A DNA stretch of 8,365 nucleotides from Pseudomonadota bacterium (GTDB taxonomy: Bacteria > Pseudomonadota > Alphaproteobacteria > Acetobacterales > Acetobacteraceae): contig JAJYAF010000071.1 of assembly GCA_021779655.1 (NCBI GenBank), forward strand, positions 1 to 8,365. The letters are read 5' to 3'. The first letter of the stretch is position 1; the number at the start of each line of letters is the position of its first letter. The notes below the pieces were generated by a model that worked only from the letters and a program-made list of their open reading frames with translations, made no database searches and was not told where the DNA came from. Positions 1 through 6,281 of the stretch are shown one piece after another. A program made the translations under genes and the position numbers.

Positions 1-753
1 CGGCTGGGGCTGATCGCGGCGGAGAAGGCCGGAATCGTCAAGCCCGGCATTCCGGTCATCACCGGAGATCAGGCGCCGGAGGCGATGGCGGAAATCGCCC
101 GCGAGGCGGCGTTGCACAACGCGCCCCTGTTGCGGCGCGGACGGGACTGGAACGTGCGGGAAACCGCGGATGGGCTGCGCTTTTCCGGGCTCGGCATGAC
201 GCTCGATCTGCCCCGGCCGGCACTGCCGGGCGCGCATCAGGTGGAAAATGCGGGCATCGCGATCGCCGCCATGGCCGCGGCCGCGCCCGGCGTGCCGGAC
301 CACGCCTATGGAAGCGGGCTGGCCACGGTGCAATGGCCGGCACGGCTGCAACAACTGGGGGGCGGGCTGGCGCGCCTGCTACCCGAAGGCTCGGCCCTGT
401 TCCTGGACGGCGCCCATAACCCCGGCGGCGCGCTTGCGCTGGCCGCGCAGCTCGACCACTGGGAGGGGCCCACGACTCTTCTGGTGGGCATGAAGACCAG
501 CAAGGATGTGGCCGCGTTTTTGCAGCCGCTGCTGCCGCGCGCCGGCGCGATTTATGCGGTGGCCGAGCCGGGACAGCATATGGCGCTGCCGGTCGCGGAA
601 ATCATCGCGGTCTCCGGCGGCATGGCCCGTCCGGGTCCGGACGTGGTGGGCGCGCTCCGGCAGATTGCCGTACCTGCCCGGGTATTGATCTGCGGGAGCC
701 TGTATCTCGCGGGTGAGGTGTTGAAACTGGATCATCTCCGGGCTGACCTGTAA
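1..753 (+). CDS. folC: Bifunctional folylpolyglutamate synthase / dihydrofolate synthase, C-terminal part (5' end outside the window)
   Basis: FolC adds glutamate to dihydropteroate and to reduced folates in the cytoplasm, using ATP. The frame is open from the first base, so the N-terminus (P-loop region) lies off the left edge and about 250 residues are visible. The first codons give EKAGIVKPGIPVITGDQ, the conserved central FolC block. AHQVENAGIAIAA follows near 232–270, then LFLDGAHNPGGALAL near 400–443, which is the DGAHNP signature of the Mur ligase C-terminal domain. The closing GSLYLAGEVL, about 690–720, is the usual FolC ending, so the TAA at 751–753 is the natural stop and not a truncation. 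GC content is high (42 of 60 bases at 541–600), like most of the window. Upstream neighbours are not visible. Family assignment is secure; whether both activities are present cannot be judged from this half. Confidence 0.95.
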   Translation, partial: RLGLIAAEKAGIVKPGIPVITGDQAPEAMAEIAREAALHNAPLLRRGRDWNVRETADGLRFSGLGMTLDLPRPALPGAHQVENAGIAIAAMAAAAPGVPDHAYGSGLATVQWPARLQQLGGGLARLLPEGSALFLDGAHNPGGALALAAQLDHWEGPTTLLVGMKTSKDVAAFLQPLLPRAGAIYAVAEPGQHMALPVAEIIAVSGGMARPGPDVVGALRQIAVPARVLICGSLYLAGEVLKLDHLRADL

Positions 754-798
754 ATCCGACCCGATCACGATCTCCAGGCGCTACTGGCGGAACTGGCG

Positions 799-889
799 GC
801 CGCCGCCTTTGGTGATGGGCTGTCGTGCCTGTAAGGCCCTGCTCAAGCGCCTCGAGCACAAAGGCCGCCCGGCGCTCAGCTCTTACGCG
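799..889 (-). pseudogene. Possible decayed IS3-family transposase (OrfB) fragment
   Basis: Between folC and inhA the − strand reads RVRAERRAAFVLEALEQ (889 down to 839). After a one-base shift at 838 it continues ALQARQPITKGGG (837 down to 799). From memory of the family, this resembles the integrase-core stretch of IS3-type OrfB proteins, which run WRVS…A.FVLDALEQAL..RRP…GG just before LVHHSDRG. The downstream catalytic region is not recognisable and there is a stop at about 783. On the + strand the same bases also give a short open frame (815–910) ending in an ATGA overlap with inhA; I regard that as a shadow. The match is short, so this is tentative. Confidence 0.3.
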
Positions 890-906
890 AAGGAAGAGAA
901 ATTACC

Positions 907-1584
907 ATGACGCTCCATATAGGCATTCTGCTATTCCCAGCGGTTCAGCAACTTGATCTAACCGGGCCTTACGAGGTGTTCGCTTCTCTTCCAGACGCCA
1001 AGGTTCATCTGGTTGCCGATTCTCTGGATTCAGTGACATCGGTAACGGGCTTGATATTGGCCCCTACCATGACTTTTGCCGATTGCCCGGACCTTGACGT
1101 GCTGTGTATTCCTGGCGGTGGTGGTGTAAATGCCCTGCTAAGGGACACGGCGACATTGGATTTTGTGCGCAGACAAGCGACAATGGTGCGGTATGTCACA
1201 TCAGTATGCACAGGGGCGCTCGTGCTCGGCGCTGCAGGTCTGCTGCGAGGCAAGAAGGCGACGACCCACTGGGCTTCACATGACCTTCTGAGCGCTTTCG
1301 GGGCTATTCCAGTCCGTGAGCGGGTTGTGCGGGATGGCAACCTTCTGACCGGCGGAGGCGTGACCGCCGGCGTTGACTTTGCGCTCACGCTCGCGGCCGA
1401 ACTGGCGGGACAGCCAATGGCTGAGGCTATTCAGCTTCATCTGGAATATGCTCCCGCCCCCCCATTCAATGCCGGTACGCCAGAGACCGCATCAGCTGCT
1501 GTGCTTGAGACAGTCAGGACCCGGATGGCGAAGACGAGGGCTGAACGGGAGGCGTTGGCGGCGGAGCTTGGCCCAAACTGCTGA
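907..1584 (+). CDS. inhA: Isonitrile hydratase (DJ-1/PfpI superfamily, InhA-like)
   Basis: The family converts isonitriles (R–N≡C) to N-substituted formamides, EC 4.2.1.103, in the cytoplasm. The 225-residue product resembles Pseudomonas InhA, as I recall that sequence, over nearly its full length. Shared blocks include LLFPAVQQLDLTGPYEV at the N-terminus, CIPGGGGVNALL (67–78), YVTSVCTGALVLGAAGLL (96–113), ATTHWASHDLL, RVVRDGNLLTGGGVTAG and LEYAPAPPFNAGTPETA. The catalytic nucleophile is Cys101 in SVCTG, with Asp17 and Thr102 also in place; these are the same numbers as in the Pseudomonas enzyme. There is no C-terminal AraC domain, so it is not a GlxA-type regulator. The ATG at 907 has AGGA at 891–894 upstream. 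Base composition differs from its neighbours: 30 of 60 bases at 1021–1080 are G or C, against 42 of 60 at 541–600 in folC. With transposase-like scars on both sides this suggests transfer. The physiological substrate is not shown by the sequence. Confidence 0.88.
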   Translation: MTLHIGILLFPAVQQLDLTGPYEVFASLPDAKVHLVADSLDSVTSVTGLILAPTMTFADCPDLDVLCIPGGGGVNALLRDTATLDFVRRQATMVRYVTSVCTGALVLGAAGLLRGKKATTHWASHDLLSAFGAIPVRERVVRDGNLLTGGGVTAGVDFALTLAAELAGQPMAEAIQLHLEYAPAPPFNAGTPETASAAVLETVRTRMAKTRAEREALAAELGPNC

Positions 1585-1589
1585 AAAGG

Positions 1590-1608
1590 ATGCCGCGTAA
1601 CGCGGCAT
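1590..1608 (+). terminator. Hairpin just after inhA, probable terminator without a clear U-tract
   Basis: Six bases after the inhA stop there is a perfect 8-bp stem, ATGCCGCG / CGCGGCAT, with a TAA loop. No T-run follows, so intrinsic termination is uncertain. The position directly behind a stop codon is what supports the call. Confidence 0.4.
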
Positions 1609-1633
1609 ATGCTGTGATCGGACCAGAACAAGG

Positions 1634-1704
1634 CGCCAGCATACGCATCTCAACGGCTATGCGCCTTTTCGTAATTTAAGACTTCGGAAAAACGTCTCGA
1701 TCAA
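1634..1704 (-). pseudogene. Possible decayed IS5-family transposase C-terminal fragment
   Basis: The − strand reads LIETFFRSLK (1704 down to 1675), two more codons, then after a frame break RRIAVEMRMLA (1666 down to 1634). Aligned across the break this matches the end of the IS5-family DDE domain, typically LIERFFxxLKxxRRxATR…LA, where the Glu is the third catalytic acidic residue; the LK-to-RR spacing is preserved. A stop codon precedes the fragment and nothing of the earlier transposase domain remains, so it is a non-functional scar. It lies in the 204-base gap between inhA and the XRE gene. The rest of that gap holds only the two hairpins listed separately. Confidence 0.38.
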
Positions 1705-1753
1705 ACGGCTTCAGCCGCCAGCGGCCCATAACTAAAGCAGAATTTTGCTCCTC

Positions 1754-1776
1754 CGGCCGTCGGAAGGGGACGGCCG
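1754..1776 (-). terminator. Hairpin downstream of the XRE regulator gene, possible terminator
   Basis: A perfect 8-bp inverted repeat, CGGCCGTC / GACGGCCG with a 7-base loop, lies 12 bases past the end of the XRE coding region. Read on the − strand it is followed by GAGGAGCAAAATT, not a T-run. It may also act against convergent transcripts from inhA, since the two genes face each other here. Confidence 0.4.
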
Positions 1777-1788
1777 ATGCGGGCGCCA

Positions 1789-2265
1789 TCAGGGCTCGAA
1801 CGGTGTCTCCAGGGGGGCAAGGCTCTTCATCAGGTCGAACATCCGCTTGCGTACCGCAGGGTCGGTGATCCGGTAATAGGCGCGGACCAGTTCCAGCGTC
1901 TCCCGCTTGGTGAGGTTTTCATCGACCCCGTGGGAAAATGGCTCCTGCGCCTCCGAGAAGCCATAGGTGCGGCCGCGCGGGCCGGAAACGGGCACCGTCT
2001 CCATGCCTGCGGGCATATCCTCGAAGAAAAAGCTGATCGGTACATCCAGCACGCGGGAGATATCGAACAGCCGGGATGCCCCTACGCGATTGACACCCCG
2101 TTCATATTTCTGGATCTGCTGGAAAGTCAGCCCCAGCGCATCGCCGAGGCGTTCCTGGGACATCCCAAGAAGCGTCCGCCTTAGCCGGATTCTCGACCCC
2201 ACATGCACATCGATGGGGCTGGGACGGCTTTCCCGTTCGGATTTTTCAGGCGTCTCTTCAGACAT
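1789..2265 (-). CDS. XRE-family helix-turn-helix transcriptional regulator
   Basis: A 158-residue cytoplasmic DNA-binding protein. Residues 18–76 form a Cro/C1-type HTH domain: the N-terminal helix has VGSRIRLRRTLLGMSQERLG, the recognition region is LTFQQIQKYERGVNRVG, and it closes with LFDISRVLDVPISFFFEDM. The rest is a polar linker and a helical tail (about 120–150, RETLELVRAYYRI…RKRMFDLMKSLA) that probably serves dimerisation. This architecture is common in alphaproteobacteria, where the gene often sits between lnt and metK. Here it follows lnt, but no metK follows. The ATG at 2265 was chosen because the domain and its usual acidic, Glu/Ser-rich leader start there and GGAG lies 11 bases upstream. 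The frame stays open to an ATG at 2352, but that extension shows no family-like content. Its target is unknown; autoregulation is likely but not shown. Confidence 0.88.
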   Translation of the reverse strand: MSEETPEKSERESRPSPIDVHVGSRIRLRRTLLGMSQERLGDALGLTFQQIQKYERGVNRVGASRLFDISRVLDVPISFFFEDMPAGMETVPVSGPRGRTYGFSEAQEPFSHGVDENLTKRETLELVRAYYRITDPAVRKRMFDLMKSLAPLETPFEP

Positions 2266-2428
2266 TAGAAATGCAACTCCAAGAAAAGGCGGCGATGGAA
2301 TGGCAACCAACCGCTCGCGATAAAAAAAAGTTCCGCCGCCATTTTGGCGCAAGCCCCAGCGTGCAGAAGTCAGGCCAACGGCGAATACGCGCTTTCCGGC
2401 TACCTCTAGCCGAAAACCCTATCCCGAA

Positions 2429-2457
2429 ACAATACAAATATTCAAAAAATATTACAA
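2429..2457 (-). promoter_or_regulatory. Candidate sigma-70 promoter for the XRE gene in an AT-rich stretch
   Basis: On the − strand, TTGTAA (2457–2452) and TATTGT (2434–2429) are separated by exactly 17 bases. Each matches the −35 and −10 consensus at four of six positions. They sit in a markedly AT-rich island (about 2428–2482) that stands out in this GC-rich DNA. The start site would fall near 2422, leaving a leader of about 157 bases before the XRE ATG. AT-richness alone produces such matches, so this is moderate evidence. Confidence 0.35.
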
Positions 2458-2470
2458 TAAATAGACAAAT

Positions 2471-3982
2471 TTATGAGAAATTAGTGGGACCACGGCCGGC
2501 CCCACCGAAAAGGCCCGAAAGGAAGGGACGGGAAAGAAGATACCCGGTGAGGATGAAGAGCACCGCCAGTGCCAACGGCACCGCAAGTCCGAACCGGGCG
2601 TAGAAGGTGGCCGGCAGGGCGCCGGGCAGCGCGCCGACCAGCACGCCTTGCGCCCCCAGGGGTAGCACGCCCGTAACGTGGCCAAAACCATCGAAAATCG
2701 CGGTAATGCCGGAATTCGCGTCCCGCACGAGCGGCAGCCCCTCCTCGACCGCCCGCAGCCGGGCGTCGGCGAAATGCTGCCGCGGACCGGCGGTGTCGCC
2801 GAACCAGGAATCGTCGGTCACGTTGACCAGGAATTGCGGCCGGTGCTTCTCGTCCACGATCTCCCCGGTAAAAATCGCCTCATAGCAGATCAGGGGGCCA
2901 AATGGCGGCAGGCCCGGCACGTAGAGTGTTTTTGGCCCCGGGCCGGGCATGAATCCGCTGCCCAGCACGTCCGGCGTGATTTTTACGGGTATCCAGCGGG
3001 GCATGTACTCGCCGAACGGCACGAGCTTCCATTTGTCGTAAATCGCCGCCGGCGGTCCGGGACCGTCGGTCACGACGATGGCGTTGCGGAAATCCGTGCT
3101 GCTCACCATCCGCAACGATCCGGCGATCACCGGCACGCTGCCGGTCACGGCGGCAAGCTGGGCGCGGGCCGCCGCATCGGTATCCAGCAGCCAGGGGCTT
3201 GCGCCTTCGGGCCAAACCACCGCGTTCGCTCCCGCCGCGACGCCGGCATGGCTCATGGCCAGCAGGCTGCGCCAGCGCGCCAGGAGGGAAGCACGATCGT
3301 AACTGCCGGGAACGGGGAAATCCGGCTGTAGCAGGGCCAGGCGGATGCCCGTGGGCGCCACATCCTTCCGCGCCGCCAGATGCGCGAGGCCATAGCCGTC
3401 CCAAAGCATCAGCAGCGCCATGGCCGCCATGAGCCCGCGCGCACGGAATAGCGGCAGTCCGGCGATGAAAACGGTCAGCAGCGTCAGACCATGCACGCCG
3501 ATCAGCGCGGCGGGCTGGATGAAAATATCCCCCGCGACGCCCGGAATCGTCCAATCCGTGCCCCAGAGGTTCCAGGGAAAGCCGGTAAAGGCGAACTGGC
3601 GCACGAGGTCGGAAATCACCCAGGCGCCGGAGAATACCAGGAGCCGGCCAAGTCCAGCCGGCATCATCCAGGCCGCCCAGGCGGGGATGATGCTGTAAAA
3701 CGCCACGGCGCCTGCAAGCAGCGGCGCGGCCAGGGGGACCAGCCACCAGAAGACCCGCGCTTCCGTCAGGATCGGCTCGGTAATCCAGTACAGCCCGCCG
3801 AGGTTCAGCCCGAAGCCAAAGACCCAGCCGATCAGCGCGGTTTGCTTGCCGGTCCGCGCCCGGCCGATCAGCCGCAGGAAGCCGGGCACGCTGAACCAGA
3901 GTACCGGTAACAGATGCAGCGGCGGCAGCGCCAGGGCGGAGGCCAGGCCCCAGAGAAACGCGTGATAAAGCGCGCGCTTCAC
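2471..3982 (-). CDS. lnt: Apolipoprotein N-acyltransferase
   Basis: Lnt is an inner-membrane enzyme that transfers an acyl chain from phospholipid to the N-terminal cysteine of diacylated lipoproteins, the last step of lipoprotein maturation. The product has 503 residues, close to the usual length. Hydrophobic segments fill the first 200 residues, a periplasmic nitrilase-like domain spans roughly 210–455, and a final membrane segment lies near 465–485. The catalytic triad is visible from the GTG start: Glu259 in VVWPEGASP, Lys317 in YDKWKLVPFGEY and Cys366 in PLICYEAIF. I chose GTG at 3982 because its GTGA overlaps the mtnC stop by four bases. A TTG at 4009 would add nine residues and is possible; neither has a strong ribosome binding site. 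It is the last gene of the presumed tatA–mtnBDC–lnt transcript, and a terminator-like hairpin lies inside its 3' end. Confidence 0.95.
   Translation of the reverse strand: MKRALYHAFLWGLASALALPPLHLLPVLWFSVPGFLRLIGRARTGKQTALIGWVFGFGLNLGGLYWITEPILTEARVFWWLVPLAAPLLAGAVAFYSIIPAWAAWMMPAGLGRLLVFSGAWVISDLVRQFAFTGFPWNLWGTDWTIPGVAGDIFIQPAALIGVHGLTLLTVFIAGLPLFRARGLMAAMALLMLWDGYGLAHLAARKDVAPTGIRLALLQPDFPVPGSYDRASLLARWRSLLAMSHAGVAAGANAVVWPEGASPWLLDTDAAARAQLAAVTGSVPVIAGSLRMVSSTDFRNAIVVTDGPGPPAAIYDKWKLVPFGEYMPRWIPVKITPDVLGSGFMPGPGPKTLYVPGLPPFGPLICYEAIFTGEIVDEKHRPQFLVNVTDDSWFGDTAGPRQHFADARLRAVEEGLPLVRDANSGITAIFDGFGHVTGVLPLGAQGVLVGALPGALPATFYARFGLAVPLALAVLFILTGYLLSRPFLSGLFGGAGRGPTNFS
2484..2505 (-). terminator. 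Terminator-like hairpin embedded in the 3' end of lnt
   Basis: On the − strand, GTGGGGCC and GGTCCCAC pair over eight positions (one G·T) around a 6-base loop, followed by TAATTTCTCATAAATTT. The stem lies inside the last lnt codons and the T-rich tail runs through its stop codon. A terminator here would separate lnt transcription from the XRE gene, which fits the separate AT-rich promoter region just downstream. Confidence 0.42.
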
Positions 3983-4665
3983 GGCGGCGCGGCGGAGGGC
4001 AGCCCGCAATATCGCGCCACGGCCTCGAAATCGGCCGCGTGAGGATGGCGCTGGGAGGCACGCGTTCCGTCGGCGGCCCGGACGAGTTGACAGGCTATAA
4101 GCCCGGCCATTGTTGCGGCATCCAGTTCCGCCTCGACATCCGACAGAAACAGCGTTTCGGCGGGGGCGGCCCCGGCGGCACGGCAGATTGCCCGATAGCT
4201 CGCCGGGTCGCGTTTCGCCCCCGTTCGAGTGTCGAAAAACCCTTGGAAAAGCGGCGTCAGGTCGCCCGCCTCACTATGACCGAAAAGCAGTTTCTGTGCT
4301 TCCTCCGACCCCGAGGAGTAGACGAACAGCCGTAGTCCGGCCGCGTGCCAGCGCCGCAGCGCCGGCGCGACATCCGCGTAGAGCGCTCCCTTGAGTTCTC
4401 CCAGGCGATAGCCTTCCGCCCAGATCATCCCCTGGATTGTTTTAAGCGGTGTAACCTTCGCGTCCTCATCCATCCAGCCGAGCAAAGCCTCAAGCGGGGG
4501 ACGGCCGGAAGCAAGCCGCGCCACCTCCGCCATCACGGGGTCTTGCGCGTGTGCCGCGCAGAACCCCGGCAGCCGCGCCCTGGCATAGGGAAACAGCACC
4601 TGCTGCACGAAGCTGATCGGCGTGGTGGTGCCTTCGATATCGGTGATGATCACGAGCGGTCGCAT
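3979..4665 (-). CDS. mtnC: Acireductone synthase (enolase-phosphatase E1), methionine salvage
   Basis: MtnC enolises and then dephosphorylates 2,3-diketo-5-methylthiopentyl-1-phosphate to give the acireductone used by MtnD, in the cytoplasm. It is a HAD-superfamily protein of 228 residues, the usual length. HAD motif I is ITDIEGTTTPISFV, with Asp9 and the E1-specific Glu11. Motif II is VYSSGS (115–120), with Ser117, Ser118 and Gly119. Lys151 lies in RTGAKRDPASY, and motif IV is FLSDVEAELDAA (173–184, with Asp176). The ATG at 4665 places motif I at its normal position; the frame is open further upstream but that part is not family-like. The gap from mtnD is 79 bases and holds no clear promoter; the ribosome binding site is weak. 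The stop overlaps the lnt GTG by four bases, which implies translational coupling. Confidence 0.95.
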   Translation of the reverse strand: MRPLVIITDIEGTTTPISFVQQVLFPYARARLPGFCAAHAQDPVMAEVARLASGRPPLEALLGWMDEDAKVTPLKTIQGMIWAEGYRLGELKGALYADVAPALRRWHAAGLRLFVYSSGSEEAQKLLFGHSEAGDLTPLFQGFFDTRTGAKRDPASYRAICRAAGAAPAETLFLSDVEAELDAATMAGLIACQLVRAADGTRASQRHPHAADFEAVARYCGLPSAAPP

Positions 4666-4744
4666 CGGCGGTGTCAGTGCTCTTCGCGCAAAGGGATGGC
4701 GGAATTCAGGAGCCGTTTTTCCCGAGCCCCTTACGCCGCATTCA

Positions 4745-5290
4745 TTACCGGTGCGTTGAGGGAAACTGCTCGGAAATCCTGTCCCCCGTATAATGGGGTA
4801 TCCAGCCCGAGCGGTCCGTGAACACCCTGAGGGCGGTGAACATCGGGCGAGGCCCGGCATCGAACCAATGCCTGATATTGGCGGGCACGGAGATCAGGTC
4901 GCCGGCTTCGCAAAACGCATCGTAAACCCGCCCCTGCGTATGCAGCACGAAATGGCCGCTGCCGCGCACGAAGAAACGGATTTCGTCTTCCGTATGAACA
5001 TGTTCCGCCAGGAATTTCTCGCGCAGGGCAGCTGCGTCCGGGGCATCGGGCATCAGCTGGAGCACATCGGCGGAGCCGGCGCCGGAAGCGCCGATCAGGC
5101 GGTCCAGATGCGGCTTATATGCCTTGAGAATGGCTTCGGGCGCGGCGTCGGGCGCCAGCCTGACCGGGCTTTCCCAGCGTTCGAACCGCACGCCGATGGC
5201 AGCCAGTTCCCGGGCGATCTCGTCACCCGCGTCCGTCGAGAGCAACGGCGCTTCCGGGTGCTGATCATCGAAAACCGTCAGGCGGCTCAT
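4745..5290 (-). CDS. mtnD: Acireductone dioxygenase, methionine salvage
   Basis: MtnD is a cupin metalloenzyme that cleaves the acireductone with O2. The Fe form gives formate and the methionine precursor 4-methylthio-2-oxobutanoate; the Ni form gives an off-pathway product with CO. The 181-residue protein matches family length. The metal ligands are His97, His99 and Glu103 in EHVHTEDEIRFFVRG, and His141 in NIRHWFDAG. RVFTDRSGWIPHYTG near the C-terminus is also typical. The ATG at 5290 overlaps the mtnB stop (ATGA) and has a strong AAAGGAG upstream, which settles the start over the longer open frame. The metal bound in vivo cannot be read from sequence. Confidence 0.96.
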   Translation of the reverse strand: MSRLTVFDDQHPEAPLLSTDAGDEIARELAAIGVRFERWESPVRLAPDAAPEAILKAYKPHLDRLIGASGAGSADVLQLMPDAPDAAALREKFLAEHVHTEDEIRFFVRGSGHFVLHTQGRVYDAFCEAGDLISVPANIRHWFDAGPRPMFTALRVFTDRSGWIPHYTGDRISEQFPSTHR

Positions 5291-5898
5291 GGGTTTCTCC
5301 TTTCGTTCTGTTTGCGTGCCACTTCGCAGGCCAGCAGAAATTCCAAGGCTTCCAGCCGCCATAACGCATGTTCCACGTTGCTGCCCCAGGCATAAACACC
5401 ATGGCCGCGAATGATATAGCCGAGGGGGAGCGCCTCCCGCAGTGCCGGTTCGATGTTCCCGGCGAGGCGGGCGATATCCTGGTCGTTGTCGAACATCGGC
5501 AGCGTCACGTCTATCTCGTGCGTGTCGAAGCCGAAGGCCTTGATGATCTCGTAGCCTGAGAAGCGGATGTCCTCACTGGACATGGAGAGCACGGTGGCGG
5601 CAACGGAATGGCCGTGCAGCACCGCGCCTATGGGCGGAAAAAGCCGGTAGAGCTGGCAGTGCAGCAGGGTTTCCGCGCTCGGCCGCTGGCCGGCGACACG
5701 CGGCGCGCCATCCAGGGAAACTTCGATGATATCGTCAGGCCGCAGCCTGCCCTTATGCGTGCCGCTGCGCGTGATGGCGAGCGTTTCCTCATCCAGCCGG
5801 GCGGACAGATTGCCGGCCGAGCCTGGAACCCAGTTCCGCGCATCCATGCGCCGCCCGGCCTCGATCAGCGAAGCCCCGGCCTCTGCCAGCGATGACAT
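5287..5898 (-). CDS. mtnB: Methylthioribulose-1-phosphate dehydratase, methionine salvage
   Basis: MtnB removes water from 5-methylthioribulose-1-phosphate, supplying the substrate of MtnC. It belongs to the class II aldolase/adducin family and binds zinc. The 203-residue protein shows NWVPGSAGNLSARL near the N-terminus and the ITRSGTHKG phosphate-binding stretch. SAETLLH holds Glu76, the likely general acid/base. VLHGHS carries zinc ligands His95 and His97, and YIIRGHGVYAWG carries His166. The ATG at 5898 has AAGGA about seven bases upstream. It is the first mtn gene and lies 58 bases after tatA. Genes for earlier pathway steps, such as mtnA and mtnP, are not in the window and would have to be elsewhere. 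Confidence 0.95.
   Translation of the reverse strand: MSSLAEAGASLIEAGRRMDARNWVPGSAGNLSARLDEETLAITRSGTHKGRLRPDDIIEVSLDGAPRVAGQRPSAETLLHCQLYRLFPPIGAVLHGHSVAATVLSMSSEDIRFSGYEIIKAFGFDTHEIDVTLPMFDNDQDIARLAGNIEPALREALPLGYIIRGHGVYAWGSNVEHALWRLEALEFLLACEVARKQNERRNP
5297..5303 (-). promoter_or_regulatory. Strong ribosome binding site of mtnD
   Basis: AAAGGAG on the − strand lies six bases before the mtnD ATG and inside the end of mtnB. It is the best Shine–Dalgarno match in the cluster and decides the mtnD start. Confidence 0.75.
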
Positions 5899-5956
5899 CT
5901 CTTATCCTTGCGAAGAACCGTTTGGTTTTGCCATGGCGATGCCGCGGTCCTGGCTG

Positions 5957-6187
5957 CTAGCTCTGGTTTACCGTTGTGCCCTGCTTCTGGCCATCGTTGA
6001 TCGGCGGCAGGCTGCTTGGCGCCGCCATCGAGGCGTCGGGCTTCTTCTCGTCATCAGCGACGCTCTGCTTGAAATTTTTGATGCCCTTGCCGAACTCGCC
6101 CATCAGCCCGCTGACCTTGTTGGTGCCGAACAGCAGCAACACGACCGCCAGGACGATCAGCCAATGCCAGATGCTCAAACCACCCAT
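5957..6187 (-). CDS. tatA: Sec-independent protein translocase subunit TatA
   Basis: TatA oligomerises in the inner membrane to let folded, twin-arginine proteins cross. The 76-residue product begins [19 protein letters not shown], the single membrane helix. Phe20-Gly21 forms the hinge, and the amphipathic helix follows ([17 protein letters not shown]), then an acidic DDE and a polar tail. His8 replaces the Gln8 of E. coli TatA; the IWHWLI form is common in alphaproteobacteria. A TatB would normally be longer and start differently, so TatA/E is the better call. TTGGAGAAG just upstream of the ATG gives a good ribosome binding site. tatB and tatC are not adjacent. It leads the mtn genes with a 58-base gap, so it is probably co-transcribed with them. 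Confidence 0.92.
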   Translation of the reverse strand: MGGLSIWHWLIVLAVVLLLFGTNKVSGLMGEFGKGIKNFKQSVADDEKKPDASMAAPSSLPPINDGQKQGTTVNQS

Positions 6188-6253
6188 CGCACTTCTCCAA
6201 TCAGGAACCCGTTCGCGGCACGCGGCTGCCGCCGGCGCACGCTTTGCCTAACT

Positions 6254-6281
6254 CCGAAGCCAGAGATATTACTCCCTTCGG
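6254..6281. repeat. Imperfect dyad overlapping the tatA −10 box, possible operator
   Basis: The arms CCGAAG (6254–6259) and CTTCGG (6276–6281) enclose inner arms GAG (6263–6265) and CTC (6272–6274), with the predicted −10 hexamer at the centre. As RNA from the upstream gene it could also fold as a hairpin, but no T-run follows. A repressor site at the promoter is the alternative; no known regulator motif was recognised. Confidence 0.35.

Noticed and set aside
815..910. Small + strand frame (MGCRACKALLKRLEHKG…) overlapping the inhA start by ATGA
   Set aside because: Poor ribosome binding site and no recognised family; the opposite strand reads as a transposase-like fragment, which explains the open frame better.
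1789..2265. XRE gene as the antitoxin of a toxin–antitoxin pair
   Set aside because: No small toxin gene lies beside it; its length, tail and position after lnt fit the known chromosomal regulator.
2271..2603. 110-codon + strand open frame across the lnt 3' end and the AT-rich gap
   Set aside because: Composition changes abruptly along it and half is antisense to lnt; no family features.
2880..4061. 393-codon − strand open frame across lnt and mtnC
   Set aside because: It is a GC-driven shadow in another frame of lnt; the lnt frame carries the full catalytic triad and membrane segments, this one only low-complexity Arg/Ala/Pro.
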